Position numbers and translations under genes: made by a program. A stretch of DNA of 64,000 nt, from positions 310,001-374,000 of the forward strand of contig JBEVXU010000016.1 of the NCBI GenBank assembly GCA_040505895.1, given 5' to 3'. The notes under the pieces are model-generated. The model did no database searches, was not told where the DNA came from, and worked only from the letters and a program-made list of their open reading frames with translations. This document shows, piece after piece, positions 16,468 through 25,026 of this stretch. How positions within the stretch are numbered: position 1 is the stretch's first letter; every line of letters begins with the position of its first letter. The DNA is from Vondammii sp040505895 (GTDB lineage Bacteria; Pseudomonadota; Gammaproteobacteria; Chromatiales; Chromatiaceae).

Positions 16468-18873
16468 TTAGGCCGCTTTACTCCTTTGACTGCGCACCAG
16501 CATCAAACCGGCAAGGAACACCAGAAGTGCAATACCAGCAGGCATACCGTAAACCCTGGCAACATCGAGTTCCGGCGGCAACACCAGCCAGTACCAGGTA
16601 CTGAGGGTGTGCTTTGAGCCTGCCTCGCCATTGCTACCATCCCAGTTGGCAAAGGAGATCGGCATAAACCGCCCTTCGTTGAAGTTGATATCGCCGTCAC
16701 TGCCCTGGCGTGGACGTTTCATCAGCACCCGCCAGCTGCCATCCTTCCACTCACCAGACGCTTCCAGACTCTTCTCTTTCTCACGCATGGTCAGTTTCTT
16801 GTCAGGACCAGAACCCTCAAGCAGCATGACTGCTGCATCACGTTTCGGCTCAACGCTACCGGCGTTCCAGTACCAGATGGTGGTTTTGCGTTTGGCGTCA
16901 CCGTGACGATAGAGCGGCTTCTCCACTGCGGGTGAGGAGGCGTAACCGTTCTCTTTCGGAAATTGGATAGCGAAGGCGTCAGGGTGCATCTCCAGATTCT
17001 CATCCATAAGATCGCTAAAATACTCGTCACCCGGACGACTCTCGGTACGATCACCCACCTCCATAAGAAAGGCGATCTCCTTGTCGTTGTAGAGGGCGCG
17101 TACCGTCACCGCATCGCTCAAGGGAGTAAACAGGCGCTCATCCTTGATGATGTTCGGCACCAGCTGCAGGGTCACAGGCATGGCCTGGTTCCAACGCTCA
17201 TCATCCAGGGATGCGGGCAGAGAGCCCTCCACTTTCAGACCGGTGACCACGCCACCCTCTCCCGGAGGGGTATCGTTGTCACGCAGGCTGTAGACGAAGT
17301 TGGCGATATGCCAGCGATCCTCAAGACTGACCGGATCCTTGTTACCCTCCTCCACTGCACGATGGGCCGGCATCGGTGTACCGAGGATACCGATGGATAG
17401 GCGGGTGTAGATGCTCTTGATGGTCGCATCACGTTCGTCCTCACCCGCCAGACGGGACTGAGAGGCGCGCCAGCTCCAGGGTTTGGTGAGATCTCGGGGC
17501 CAGATACGGTTACCCCAGTCATCTTCAAGTTTTTTGCCGGAGACGATGTTGCCGCGACCCGCTTCACCATGACACTCTTTACAGGATTTGATGAAGGCTT
17601 CACGCCCCTTGGCCAAAGACTCTTCTGAATAGGCTACCTGGCCATCCAGTGGCTCCACATCGGTAATGACACGGAAGTCGGTTTTGGTATAGAAGCCATC
17701 ATCATCGAAGGCCTCTTCATCATCATCTGCACCTTCCGGCGGCCAGGCCAGGGTAATATCGAAGCCCTTGACCACAGGGATCAGGCTTTTGATCTGCTCA
17801 TCCGTCAGCAGGGTTGCCCACCCCGGCATAGCGGTGCCGGTGAGACCATGTTTAATGGTATCAAAGAGGTCCTCATCACGGGGCAGTTCAGTGCCCGGCG
17901 AGGTTTTGTATTTGAACAGCGCCAGACTGAAATCACGGGGTTTGGGATACATCCGCTCTGCAGCGATACCGTCACCCGCGCCCTGCTCACCGTGGCACAC
18001 TTCGCAGCGGAACTTGTAGAGATCCTTACCCTTCATGTCGGCACGCTTGGCCAGCACCTCGTCCTTGATGCCGGTAACGGCCCTGGAGACTTCCGGGTCC
18101 CAGATACGTGGTACCTGACCGTTGTAATCAAAGATAAAGGTGATGACATTCCAGACATCATTCTCTTCGAGCATCTCATGCCATACCGGCATAGCGGAGT
18201 TCCAAGGGGTACCCTCTTTCGGCAGCCCTGGACCACCGGTCGTGATACGCCAGAAGAGGAACGCCTCCTGCAACTGGGGAATGATGGTGGGGTCCTGGAA
18301 GTTGATCGGCATCGGATTGAAGCCGGTGGCATAAGGCCCCTGACCGTCCAACAGATCACCATGACAGAAGAAGCAGTTCTGGTAGTAGACGTCACGACCG
18401 GCGGCTACCGCTTCAGTGTATTTTTCCCAGCCTGCATCCTTATCCGATTTCAGCGTGGCGAGAATATCCTCTCTTATCGGATTTTCCAGTGTGGCAAGAT
18501 CATAGCTATTGCCAAAGGCCTTGACCGACGCCGGAGGCGCCGGATGCACCTGACGCAGCTCAACCGGCGCATCATTGGAGGGTTTGACCATACCGTAGGT
18601 GGTATAGCCAACAATGGCGGGGATAATCAGCAGTAAGGCCCAGCGGACAACGCCCTTGTTATCATCACGCAGCGTCGAGAGTATCGGCGCCTTAAACTCT
18701 GCCCAACTCTTATCGTCAAATGCGAAGTAGAGCAGTACACCGATGATCGTGATGATCATGTACTGCACCATCAGCGTCTTCGGCAGCAGCGGTGGAAAAG
18801 CATTATCAAAAATCAGGTAAGCGACAATAAGAACGACTACCGCTGACCAGAATGCGGGTATCTTGAATTTCAT
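16468..18873 (-). CDS. Triheme cytochrome c fused to an EB_dh-like heme domain
   Basis: An 801-aa membrane protein. Three N-terminal hydrophobic segments (about residues 7-25, 36-52 and 77-95) precede three cytochrome c domains with motifs CFFCH (167-171), CEVCH (290-294) and CKECH (431-435). From about residue 550 to 760 there is a domain like the heme-binding gamma subunit of ethylbenzene dehydrogenase/DMSO-reductase type II enzymes, then a C-terminal membrane helix (about 773-793). It should carry electrons in the periplasm at the membrane surface. It is the last gene of the operon and overlaps the diheme cytochrome stop (TAATG). The EB_dh assignment is from pattern recognition. This fusion is unusual and would suit an electron wire feeding the bd-like subunit. 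Confidence 0.8.
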   Translation of the reverse strand: MKFKIPAFWSAVVVLIVAYLIFDNAFPPLLPKTLMVQYMIITIIGVLLYFAFDDKSWAEFKAPILSTLRDDNKGVVRWALLLIIPAIVGYTTYGMVKPSNDAPVELRQVHPAPPASVKAFGNSYDLATLENPIREDILATLKSDKDAGWEKYTEAVAAGRDVYYQNCFFCHGDLLDGQGPYATGFNPMPINFQDPTIIPQLQEAFLFWRITTGGPGLPKEGTPWNSAMPVWHEMLEENDVWNVITFIFDYNGQVPRIWDPEVSRAVTGIKDEVLAKRADMKGKDLYKFRCEVCHGEQGAGDGIAAERMYPKPRDFSLALFKYKTSPGTELPRDEDLFDTIKHGLTGTAMPGWATLLTDEQIKSLIPVVKGFDITLAWPPEGADDDEEAFDDDGFYTKTDFRVITDVEPLDGQVAYSEESLAKGREAFIKSCKECHGEAGRGNIVSGKKLEDDWGNRIWPRDLTKPWSWRASQSRLAGEDERDATIKSIYTRLSIGILGTPMPAHRAVEEGNKDPVSLEDRWHIANFVYSLRDNDTPPGEGGVVTGLKVEGSLPASLDDERWNQAMPVTLQLVPNIIKDERLFTPLSDAVTVRALYNDKEIAFLMEVGDRTESRPGDEYFSDLMDENLEMHPDAFAIQFPKENGYASSPAVEKPLYRHGDAKRKTTIWYWNAGSVEPKRDAAVMLLEGSGPDKKLTMREKEKSLEASGEWKDGSWRVLMKRPRQGSDGDINFNEGRFMPISFANWDGSNGEAGSKHTLSTWYWLVLPPELDVARVYGMPAGIALLVFLAGLMLVRSQRSKAA

Positions 18874-19721
18874 TATTTTTTCTCCGCCAGCAGGTCAACG
18901 ATCATCTGCAACTCTTTTACCGTCATCTTCTCGGCAAAGTCAGCCGGCATCGCCGCCGGAAAACCTTCAGCGAGGACCGCATTGGGATCGACAATACTCT
19001 GTCTGATCTCCTCGACGCTCAGACGACTGCCGACATCCACCAGGCCGGGACCCACCAGGGTGTCCTTGCTATCCATCGAGTGACAGGCGGTACAGGTATA
19101 TTTGCCCAGCGCCTCTTCACCGGTGGCTGCTGGTGCCGGTGCAGCGCCGCCGGTAGGAGCAGCCGCCACTTCCGCCGCCGCCTCAGGTGATGGCAGGGAG
19201 ACGGTCACGTCATTGCCATCTTTCGACTGCAGATAGGCAATAATGGCATCTATCTCCATAGCGGAGAGTTGAATCGGTGCCTTGTCGATAGCGGGCATAG
19301 GGGATTCCGTGTCATTACTCCCCTTCTTACCCCAGCTAGCTACCACATAAGCGCTGGGATCGACCATCGACTCCAAAATATAACCTGCAGCATCCTTTGA
19401 ACCGCCTTTGTAGCGCTCATCTGCCAGACGCTCAGATGCCTTAGCCACCATATCAAACCCCTGAATATCGGGTGCACGACCCAGGGGGGCAGGCTTATGG
19501 CAGAGAGTACAGGTACCTTTGTTATTGAACAGATCCTCACCCATGACAATAAAGTCATCCATGGTGAGAGAACTCAGGTCCACCTTACTCTCCTGTGGCG
19601 CTTCACCCTCCACTTGGGGTAGCAGGTTGGCCACCAGTGTAAAGATCAGGGTCAGCCCCAGGCTGAAGCCCATGGTCTTGCCCAATACGCTCATCCCGGA
19701 CTTCTCATTAACATCCGTCAT
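18873..19721 (-). CDS. Membrane-anchored diheme cytochrome c
   Basis: A 282-aa protein. I start at MTDVNEKSG because its ATG overlaps the stop of the upstream gene (ATGA) and GGGGAG precedes it; a longer frame reaches 19805 only by overlapping that gene. One N-terminal membrane helix (about residues 16-35) anchors it. Two cytochrome c domains have motifs CTLCH (71-75) and CTACH (210-214), linked by an Ala/Pro/Gly-rich hinge (about 178-202). It probably passes electrons between the bd-like subunit and the triheme cytochrome. Confidence 0.85.
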   Translation of the reverse strand: MTDVNEKSGMSVLGKTMGFSLGLTLIFTLVANLLPQVEGEAPQESKVDLSSLTMDDFIVMGEDLFNNKGTCTLCHKPAPLGRAPDIQGFDMVAKASERLADERYKGGSKDAAGYILESMVDPSAYVVASWGKKGSNDTESPMPAIDKAPIQLSAMEIDAIIAYLQSKDGNDVTVSLPSPEAAAEVAAAPTGGAAPAPAATGEEALGKYTCTACHSMDSKDTLVGPGLVDVGSRLSVEEIRQSIVDPNAVLAEGFPAAMPADFAEKMTVKELQMIVDLLAEKK

Positions 19722-21640
19722 GCTGAGCTCCCCTCTGCTGCGGCCACCGGTTTGGGCTGTTTTGTTGCGCTCAGATTGGCTACCCAGAACATGAACAGCA
19801 CACACAACAGGAACAGCACGGTGACGATCGTAATCATATTGCCGGCATAACCGATAGTTGGAATATAGTTATCCGGCGAGGTGTCCTTCATCACGGTGTA
19901 GACATGCCAGTGGGTCTTTACCGAGGAGCGGACATAACCCATCAGCCCCATCAGCCAGGTGAAAGCGATCGGCAGGGCGAACAGGGCATACTGGGAGCGG
20001 TCAGGAATCCTGCCCCAGTGCGAAGGCAGCACTTTTGCCTTCTTGAACATCAGCGCATCGATAACGATACCGGCAATGATCACCACCAAGGTCGTTCCCA
20101 CCTGCATCACCGACGAACCCACCTTGTAGACGGTGTTGGTGAAGTAGCCGTAGTAGACACCGGCAAAGATGATGTTAACCATGGCGACGATGTAGATCGC
20201 CACCAGCAGGGCATTACCCATCGGCGCCCAGCTCACCGTCGCCACCTTATCGGAGCGCCGGTAGAGCTGGAACGAGAGGAAGGTCACAATCAGCATCAGG
20301 TTCACCGCGATATTCTTCGCCGGCATAATGCCCAGCGGGCCGAGAATATGGTGATGACTGCCACCCAGCGCCGCAATCTCCGAAGCCGACAGCATGATGG
20401 TGTGCGGAGTTACCCAGATGAGGAAGCAGACCACCAGTACCAGAGCGATGTACTTGATCAGCCATTTATAACGAACCGACCCCTCGGTACGGGACATACC
20501 TGACCAGAGGTAGAAGTTACCCGCCAGCAGAATGGTGCCGATCAGCACCGCCTGGACGATAAACAACCAGGCGAGGATGCCGCCCATGGCGGTGATACCC
20601 ATTTGCTGGGAGTAAGCGTAGATCTCCGCCATCAGCCAGTAACCGGCAAAGGGCAGCGGCAGGAAGGCAAGAATTGCAATAAAGTTGGAGGTGTAACCCA
20701 TCCAATCGTAGTGTGCCCGTTTGACCGGATCACGACTGCTGAGGAACTTGAATGCCGCATAGGCACCCACCACCGCGCCGCCGAAACCGATATTGGCGAT
20801 AAAGCGATGCAGGTTGATCGGGTTCCACAGAGGCCCTTTCATCACCTCCCAGATATTGCCGACCACCGCACCCACCTCATTGACACCCGAGGGGGCCATC
20901 ATAAAGGTAGCCCAGGAGTTGGCGAGGACCATGATGGTCATACCGGCACCGTTGAGCAGCAAACCAAGGGTGATATGCAGCCACTTTTTATTGCCGTAGC
21001 GGAAGGCATCCCAACCGTAGTAGTAGGTATAGAGGAAGAAGCTCTCGAGGAAGAAGAGGCTGGCGTAGACCAGCCACTGGGCACCAAAAACATGCATCAT
21101 ATAGCCCATGAAATCGGGATAGAGCACGAACAGCGCCAAGGCCAGTGAGCCACCAAAAATAGCAGTGATGGAGAAGCCGACGAGGCTGATCTTCATGAAC
21201 TCATGAGCCATATCGTCGTAACGTTCATCCTTGGTGATCATCCCCGTCAACTCGATCACCAGAACAAAGAGAGGCACCGCCAGCACCAAGGCACCGAAGA
21301 AGAGATGCATCTGCGCAAGAATCCAGACGATTGCGCGGCTGCTTACGCCGACATTGGGGTAGTCCTTGCGACTGGGCGTAGGTGCTACAACCACCTCCAC
21401 CTCTTCGGCATCTGCTGCGCTTGAAGTCTCCTCCTCGGCAAACTCCTCACCCTCTATATGGACGCGACCGATAGGAGAGATTCGCTGCTCCAGGGTGTCA
21501 GTTGCACTCACACCACTGGACGCCTGTGCCACAGAGAGACCTGCCACATTCATCAACAGGGCCACAAGCAGCACCACTCCCAACTGCTTAAACAGAGGGA
21601 AGAGGCTAAAAACGCTCTTTCTATTTTTTAGTAATGGCAT
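19718..21640 (-). CDS. Cytochrome bd-superfamily subunit I-like protein, 14 helices
   Basis: A 640-aa polytopic protein. After an N-terminal hydrophobic segment (about 20-40) and an acidic Glu/Ala linker (about 64-86) come some 13 more helices. The region 100-290 resembles CydA: a conserved His in AQMHLFFG (H112), FFLESFFLYTYYYGWD near 197-211, a LANSW segment and a His in INLHRFIAN (H278). The glutamates of helix III in canonical CydA (TMEFQFG region) are not visible. No CydB gene is present; instead the operon supplies c-type cytochromes. It resembles the divergent bd-like proteins reported from Nitrospira and relatives. Whether it reduces oxygen, oxidises a cytochrome or handles quinol cannot be told from sequence. 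Confidence 0.75.
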   Translation of the reverse strand: MPLLKNRKSVFSLFPLFKQLGVVLLVALLMNVAGLSVAQASSGVSATDTLEQRISPIGRVHIEGEEFAEEETSSAADAEEVEVVVAPTPSRKDYPNVGVSSRAIVWILAQMHLFFGALVLAVPLFVLVIELTGMITKDERYDDMAHEFMKISLVGFSITAIFGGSLALALFVLYPDFMGYMMHVFGAQWLVYASLFFLESFFLYTYYYGWDAFRYGNKKWLHITLGLLLNGAGMTIMVLANSWATFMMAPSGVNEVGAVVGNIWEVMKGPLWNPINLHRFIANIGFGGAVVGAYAAFKFLSSRDPVKRAHYDWMGYTSNFIAILAFLPLPFAGYWLMAEIYAYSQQMGITAMGGILAWLFIVQAVLIGTILLAGNFYLWSGMSRTEGSVRYKWLIKYIALVLVVCFLIWVTPHTIMLSASEIAALGGSHHHILGPLGIMPAKNIAVNLMLIVTFLSFQLYRRSDKVATVSWAPMGNALLVAIYIVAMVNIIFAGVYYGYFTNTVYKVGSSVMQVGTTLVVIIAGIVIDALMFKKAKVLPSHWGRIPDRSQYALFALPIAFTWLMGLMGYVRSSVKTHWHVYTVMKDTSPDNYIPTIGYAGNMITIVTVLFLLCVLFMFWVANLSATKQPKPVAAAEGSSA

Positions 21641-21656
21641 ATTTACATTCCTCCGG

Positions 21657-21809
21657 CTAACCGGCCGGGGTCAAATCAAGATTCAGCGGCAAGCCCTGAA
21701 TGCTCATAATAAAATGATCCAGACCATAAAAGACGGCGGTGGCAACGACAAAGGCAACGGCAAAAGCTGCCAACGTACCCATCACACCTAAACTGCTCTG
21801 CTCTTCCAT
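21657..21809 (-). CDS. Small membrane protein, 50 aa
   Basis: Begins MEEQSSLGVMG with a GGAGGGGA ribosome binding site; a longer frame extends to 21842 without a good site. One membrane helix (about residues 9-31, AAFAVAFVVATAVFYGL) and a short polar tail. It lies 16 bp before the bd-like gene and 13 bp after the 51-aa gene, all on one strand. Position and form suggest a small structural subunit of the oxidase, comparable in role to CydX or CcoQ, but with no sequence similarity I can name. Confidence 0.7.
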   Translation of the reverse strand: MEEQSSLGVMGTLAAFAVAFVVATAVFYGLDHFIMSIQGLPLNLDLTPAG

Positions 21810-21822
21810 CAGATCCCCTCCA

Positions 21823-21978
21823 CTAACCGTGATGTACCACAACGCCGCCCGAATAGATCACGAGCCAATAGAAGAAACCGAGTATCGCGACGAGGGTGCC
21901 AAAAAACAGTTTCGGTCCCCAGGAGGTTGTCTCTTCCTCCGGCTGTCCCGCCTCATTCTCTTTTGATGTTTGGGTCAT
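21823..21978 (-). CDS. Small membrane protein, 51 aa, first gene of the oxidase operon
   Basis: A short frame starting MTQTSKENEAG, preceded by AGGAGTG at normal distance, with a polar acidic N-terminus, one helix (about residues 24-43, FFGTLVAILGFFYWLVIYSG) and the end VVVHHG. Its start lies about 53 nt downstream of the predicted sigma54 transcription start, and the next gene follows after 13 bp. I infer a small subunit or assembly factor of the bd-like complex. The two C-terminal histidines could bind metal or heme, which is speculation. Confidence 0.65.
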   Translation of the reverse strand: MTQTSKENEAGQPEEETTSWGPKLFFGTLVAILGFFYWLVIYSGGVVVHHG

Positions 21979-22040
21979 ATTTCACTCCTGGTAGCAAGGT
22001 GAATAGTACATATTTCTTATTTGACTGATCCCATGGACAT

Positions 22041-22059
22041 TTGCAATTACCAGGCCAAG
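22041..22059 (-). promoter_or_regulatory. Predicted sigma54 promoter of the bd-like oxidase operon
   Basis: On the minus strand TTGGCCTGGTAATTGCAA. The GG and GC dinucleotides are separated by the required 10 nt, and it has one mismatch to TGGYRYRN4TTGCW. The start of the first gene is about 65 nt downstream of the -12 element. Confidence 0.6.
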
Positions 22060-22221
22060 ATCAATTTTCTTACCGAGCATCCTTGGAAACGGCACAGCAA
22101 CAAGACAACAACCGTGATAATCCCTTGTCTTACCATGATAATTAGCCGACAGGTACTAGCGCTCCCCCTAACTAACGATCAATTTGAAGCGGCATAGGGC
22201 GCTCATTTCGAGCATCAATTA

Positions 22222-22392
22222 TGAACAATCCATTCAGCATATCGGTTTAATGATGTATGTTTTTGTTCAATAACCACTCTGATGAAAAAAATAGCCATCC
22301 AGATCCAGATTAAACCTCCCGTACACCCTTGAGATTGATGAAATCGTTCACTCACAACTGGACGCAATATCGAATATGTGAACAATTCATTC
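22222..22392. repeat. Spaced 14-bp direct repeat, candidate activator sites
   Basis: TGAACAATCCATTC (22222-22235) and TGAACAATTCATTC (22379-22392) agree at 13 of 14 positions and lie between the two sigma54 promoters. Their centre contains the partial palindrome TGAA-CAA-TTCA. They might bind the sigma54 response regulator encoded at 34827. Confidence 0.4.
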
Positions 22393-22445
22393 CATACTCC
22401 TCAGGATTGAACGATCAGATCCCCTTGAAACAGTCGTTTACCAAG

Positions 22446-22463
22446 TTGGTACAGATCGTGCAA
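22446..22463 (+). promoter_or_regulatory. Predicted sigma54 promoter of the HEAT/cupredoxin operon
   Basis: TTGGTACAGATCGTGCAA matches TGGYRYRN4TTGCW with one mismatch (GTGC for TTGC) and correct GG-10-GC spacing. The start codon of the HEAT-repeat gene is 47 nt after the -12 element. Confidence 0.6.
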
Positions 22464-22507
22464 TCGCCTATGTCTTTCCTGTTTACGCTTCTGGTGATTG
22501 AAAAACC

Positions 22508-24985
22508 ATGACAACACAGACTCAGACCGTTGATGCCCTCGTTCAGCTACTCAGCACAGGAGATGAGGTAGATCGATGCTACTCCTCCAAAGCACTGGGT
22601 GCATTGAAAGCAGGGGACGCTGTAGATCGTCTTATTGAATGCCTCCGGGATGAGGATATCGATGTCTGCATGGATGCAGCAGAAGCGCTGGGAAGGATAG
22701 GCAACCCGAAAGCAGTCCCTGCCCTAGTAGAGTCTCTATCCAACGATAACAGTGGTGAAATATGTACTGTCGTAGTGGCATCGCTGAGAAAAATTGGTGG
22801 AAGCGACGTTGTTGAAGTACTGAAAAAAGCGGCTATCGAAAGACCTGAGAACATCGAGTGGGAAGACGACTGGGACACCTGGTGGGATATTCAACTCGAA
22901 GCGGTCAGGGCGCTGGGGGATTTTGGCGGTGAAGACGCAGTTGATACACTGACCCAAATTATCGATGACGAGAGTATGCAGGATATAGAGAACGATATTC
23001 TAAAGTCACTATCGAAAATCCCTGGAAAGGGCGTCGAAGCGCTTATCGAACGCCTGCAAAATCAGGAGTCGCGCCCACAATCCCGCTGGCGTGCGGCTAA
23101 AGCCCTTGGCAGAGCAAACAGCTCTGAAGGCATCATCGCCCTGGGACGCGCACTCAAAGACACGTCGCGGGATGTGCGGGCCGAGTCGATTATGGCACTG
23201 GGCAACTGCGGCGCCACTAAGTATCTTAGCGCACTGACAAAAATGCTCCGGGATCCGGATGAAGTAGTGAGAGACGCAGCACTCAAAGCCTGCCTACAAC
23301 TCACCACCGAAGAGGCCCCTGACAGCGACCTCCAAGCCGAACTAATGCTGATGATGGATGACCCCAGCAGCCAAGTGAGACTAACACTCTACAATGCACT
23401 CCAGGATGCACAGGCAACACTCTCATTGACAGAGGATGCCATCGATAAAATTGCTGCCAGCTGTAGCGATAAAAGTGCAGAGACTGCATCCGCTGCATGC
23501 CGCCTGCTGGGTAAGATTGGTGCCACCGAGAAAACATCGACACTCATCGACCTGCTAGGCAACAGTGACGGCCATACGATGGTTAGACGTGAGGCAATAC
23601 TCACCCTGGGCAAGCTTGGCATAATCAACCAGGAATCCGTAACTGCCTTGGGTAGAGCAGTGGCCGACAAAGAGCAAGCGGTTCGTCTCGCTGCTCTCGT
23701 CGCGCTAATGGAGCTGGAACAGCAAGGTAAAACCGTTCTCACTGAGGATGAAGAGGAGATACAACGCCCCCTCGACATCATCATCGCCGCAGTCAAAGGT
23801 GATATTACTCCGATCGATGAAAAGCCGGCTACCGAGGAGGTGGATACTGCTGCGGAGGCAACTACTGAGAGTGACAGCGACACCATGGCCGCTGACGCCT
23901 CATCCGATGAGACAGCCCAGTCAGAGGCCAATGATGATGCCCCGGAGGAGATCTCCGGCAGAATCAACGTGGATCCCGATGAACCCTTCTCAGAGAAGGT
24001 GGCAAGTACAATTATTCTGCCCGAATCACCCGCACGCATTGTCGAGGAGGGCGAGGTAAGAACTGCCATGTCCACCCTCGATGCCATCGCCATGGACAAT
24101 GTCGAAGCGACCCTCGGCCTGAATAACATTGAGCAGCAAGAGCCTGAGCACGATGAGGAGACCACTGAATACCTCGAAGTCGTTGAGGAGAATAAGGAGG
24201 AGATGAAGCGCATTCGCCACAAAAAACGGCTCTCACCAGCGCAGGATGTGCGCCGTCTAGGAGCAAAAGTGCTCTCAGAGAGTGAGGATAAAGGTGCAGT
24301 CGAAGCTTTGATTCAGGCACTCAACGACGATGATGAGATTCTTCGTCAGGAAGCAGCAGCGGCAATAGGTGAAATTGGTCGGAAACGACTCGATATGCCG
24401 GAACTTATGGACGCCGTTGGTACTCTTATTACACAACTGACGGTTGGTGGCGTGGAGCAACGGGGTATCTGCGCCCGCGCATTGGCCCATCTGGGCAATC
24501 GTGCTGCAGTGAAACCCCTTATTGAAGCGCTGACGGACAGTGAGACAACCGTCCGTGTTCTTGCGATTGAGGCGCTGTCAAATCTGATCAACAACGGCCG
24601 GGATCCAAGTGAAGCGGACCACATGGTGATAGCGGATATCCCTAACACCAGCATCGCTAAAAAGATTACCGAGCAGCTGAAGGATGAGGATGGCGGTGTG
24701 CGGGTCGCAGCAGCTAAGGCACTGGCAGAATCTCTACCCAACCTGACCGACAAAACGTTTGTTGGCAGACTGCCGGCAGTGATCGTCGATAGCGTAAACA
24801 TGGGTGGGGGCGAAGAGGCCCGCACCATAGGTAAAGTGCTTCAGGCATTTGACCGCCAAAGTACCACCGAAACTCTACTGTCATGTCTTGATCAGGCAGG
24901 CGATAGCGTTAAACGCAGCATCCATATAGAGATGCTGGAAGAGCTTTTACAACCGAACCAGGATCAGCCGCAGCAGGCAGCCTGA
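22508..24985 (+). CDS. HEAT-repeat protein, 825 aa
   Basis: Residues 1-410 and about 575-825 consist of ~30-residue helical repeats of the PBS-lyase HEAT-like type (AVDRLIECLRDEDIDVCMDAAEALGRIG and many similar units). The two repeat blocks are joined by an acidic, Thr/Ser/Glu-rich linker (about 425-570), probably disordered. There is no signal peptide or membrane helix, so it is cytoplasmic. Such solenoids are scaffolds for protein assembly; in cyanobacteria related repeats occur in bilin lyases that handle tetrapyrroles. First gene of the divergent operon, with a predicted sigma54 promoter. Its place suggests an assembly or regulatory role for the respiratory complex. Confidence 0.85.
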   Translation: MTTQTQTVDALVQLLSTGDEVDRCYSSKALGALKAGDAVDRLIECLRDEDIDVCMDAAEALGRIGNPKAVPALVESLSNDNSGEICTVVVASLRKIGGSDVVEVLKKAAIERPENIEWEDDWDTWWDIQLEAVRALGDFGGEDAVDTLTQIIDDESMQDIENDILKSLSKIPGKGVEALIERLQNQESRPQSRWRAAKALGRANSSEGIIALGRALKDTSRDVRAESIMALGNCGATKYLSALTKMLRDPDEVVRDAALKACLQLTTEEAPDSDLQAELMLMMDDPSSQVRLTLYNALQDAQATLSLTEDAIDKIAASCSDKSAETASAACRLLGKIGATEKTSTLIDLLGNSDGHTMVRREAILTLGKLGIINQESVTALGRAVADKEQAVRLAALVALMELEQQGKTVLTEDEEEIQRPLDIIIAAVKGDITPIDEKPATEEVDTAAEATTESDSDTMAADASSDETAQSEANDDAPEEISGRINVDPDEPFSEKVASTIILPESPARIVEEGEVRTAMSTLDAIAMDNVEATLGLNNIEQQEPEHDEETTEYLEVVEENKEEMKRIRHKKRLSPAQDVRRLGAKVLSESEDKGAVEALIQALNDDDEILRQEAAAAIGEIGRKRLDMPELMDAVGTLITQLTVGGVEQRGICARALAHLGNRAAVKPLIEALTDSETTVRVLAIEALSNLINNGRDPSEADHMVIADIPNTSIAKKITEQLKDEDGGVRVAAAKALAESLPNLTDKTFVGRLPAVIVDSVNMGGGEEARTIGKVLQAFDRQSTTETLLSCLDQAGDSVKRSIHIEMLEELLQPNQDQPQQAA

Positions 24986-25026
24986 CCCTGTAATCAACCA
25001 ATTGACCTATCAACAGGAGTCTTAGC

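Larger units (their letters stand above)
21979..22507. other. Divergent regulatory region between the oxidase and HEAT operons
   Basis: A 529-bp gene-free region serving two divergent operons. It contains a -24/-12 type promoter for each direction (22041-22059 minus, 22446-22463 plus) and a 14-bp near-identical repeat TGAACAATYCATTC at 22222-22235 and 22379-22392 that could bind an activator. Confidence 0.6.

Noticed and set aside
17848..18636. A 262-codon protein opposite the triheme cytochrome gene
   Set aside because: Antisense to a gene with three intact heme motifs and operon overlaps on both sides.
23389..24222. A 277-codon serine-rich protein opposite the HEAT gene
   Set aside because: Its low-complexity composition mirrors the acidic linker and repeats of the sense gene.
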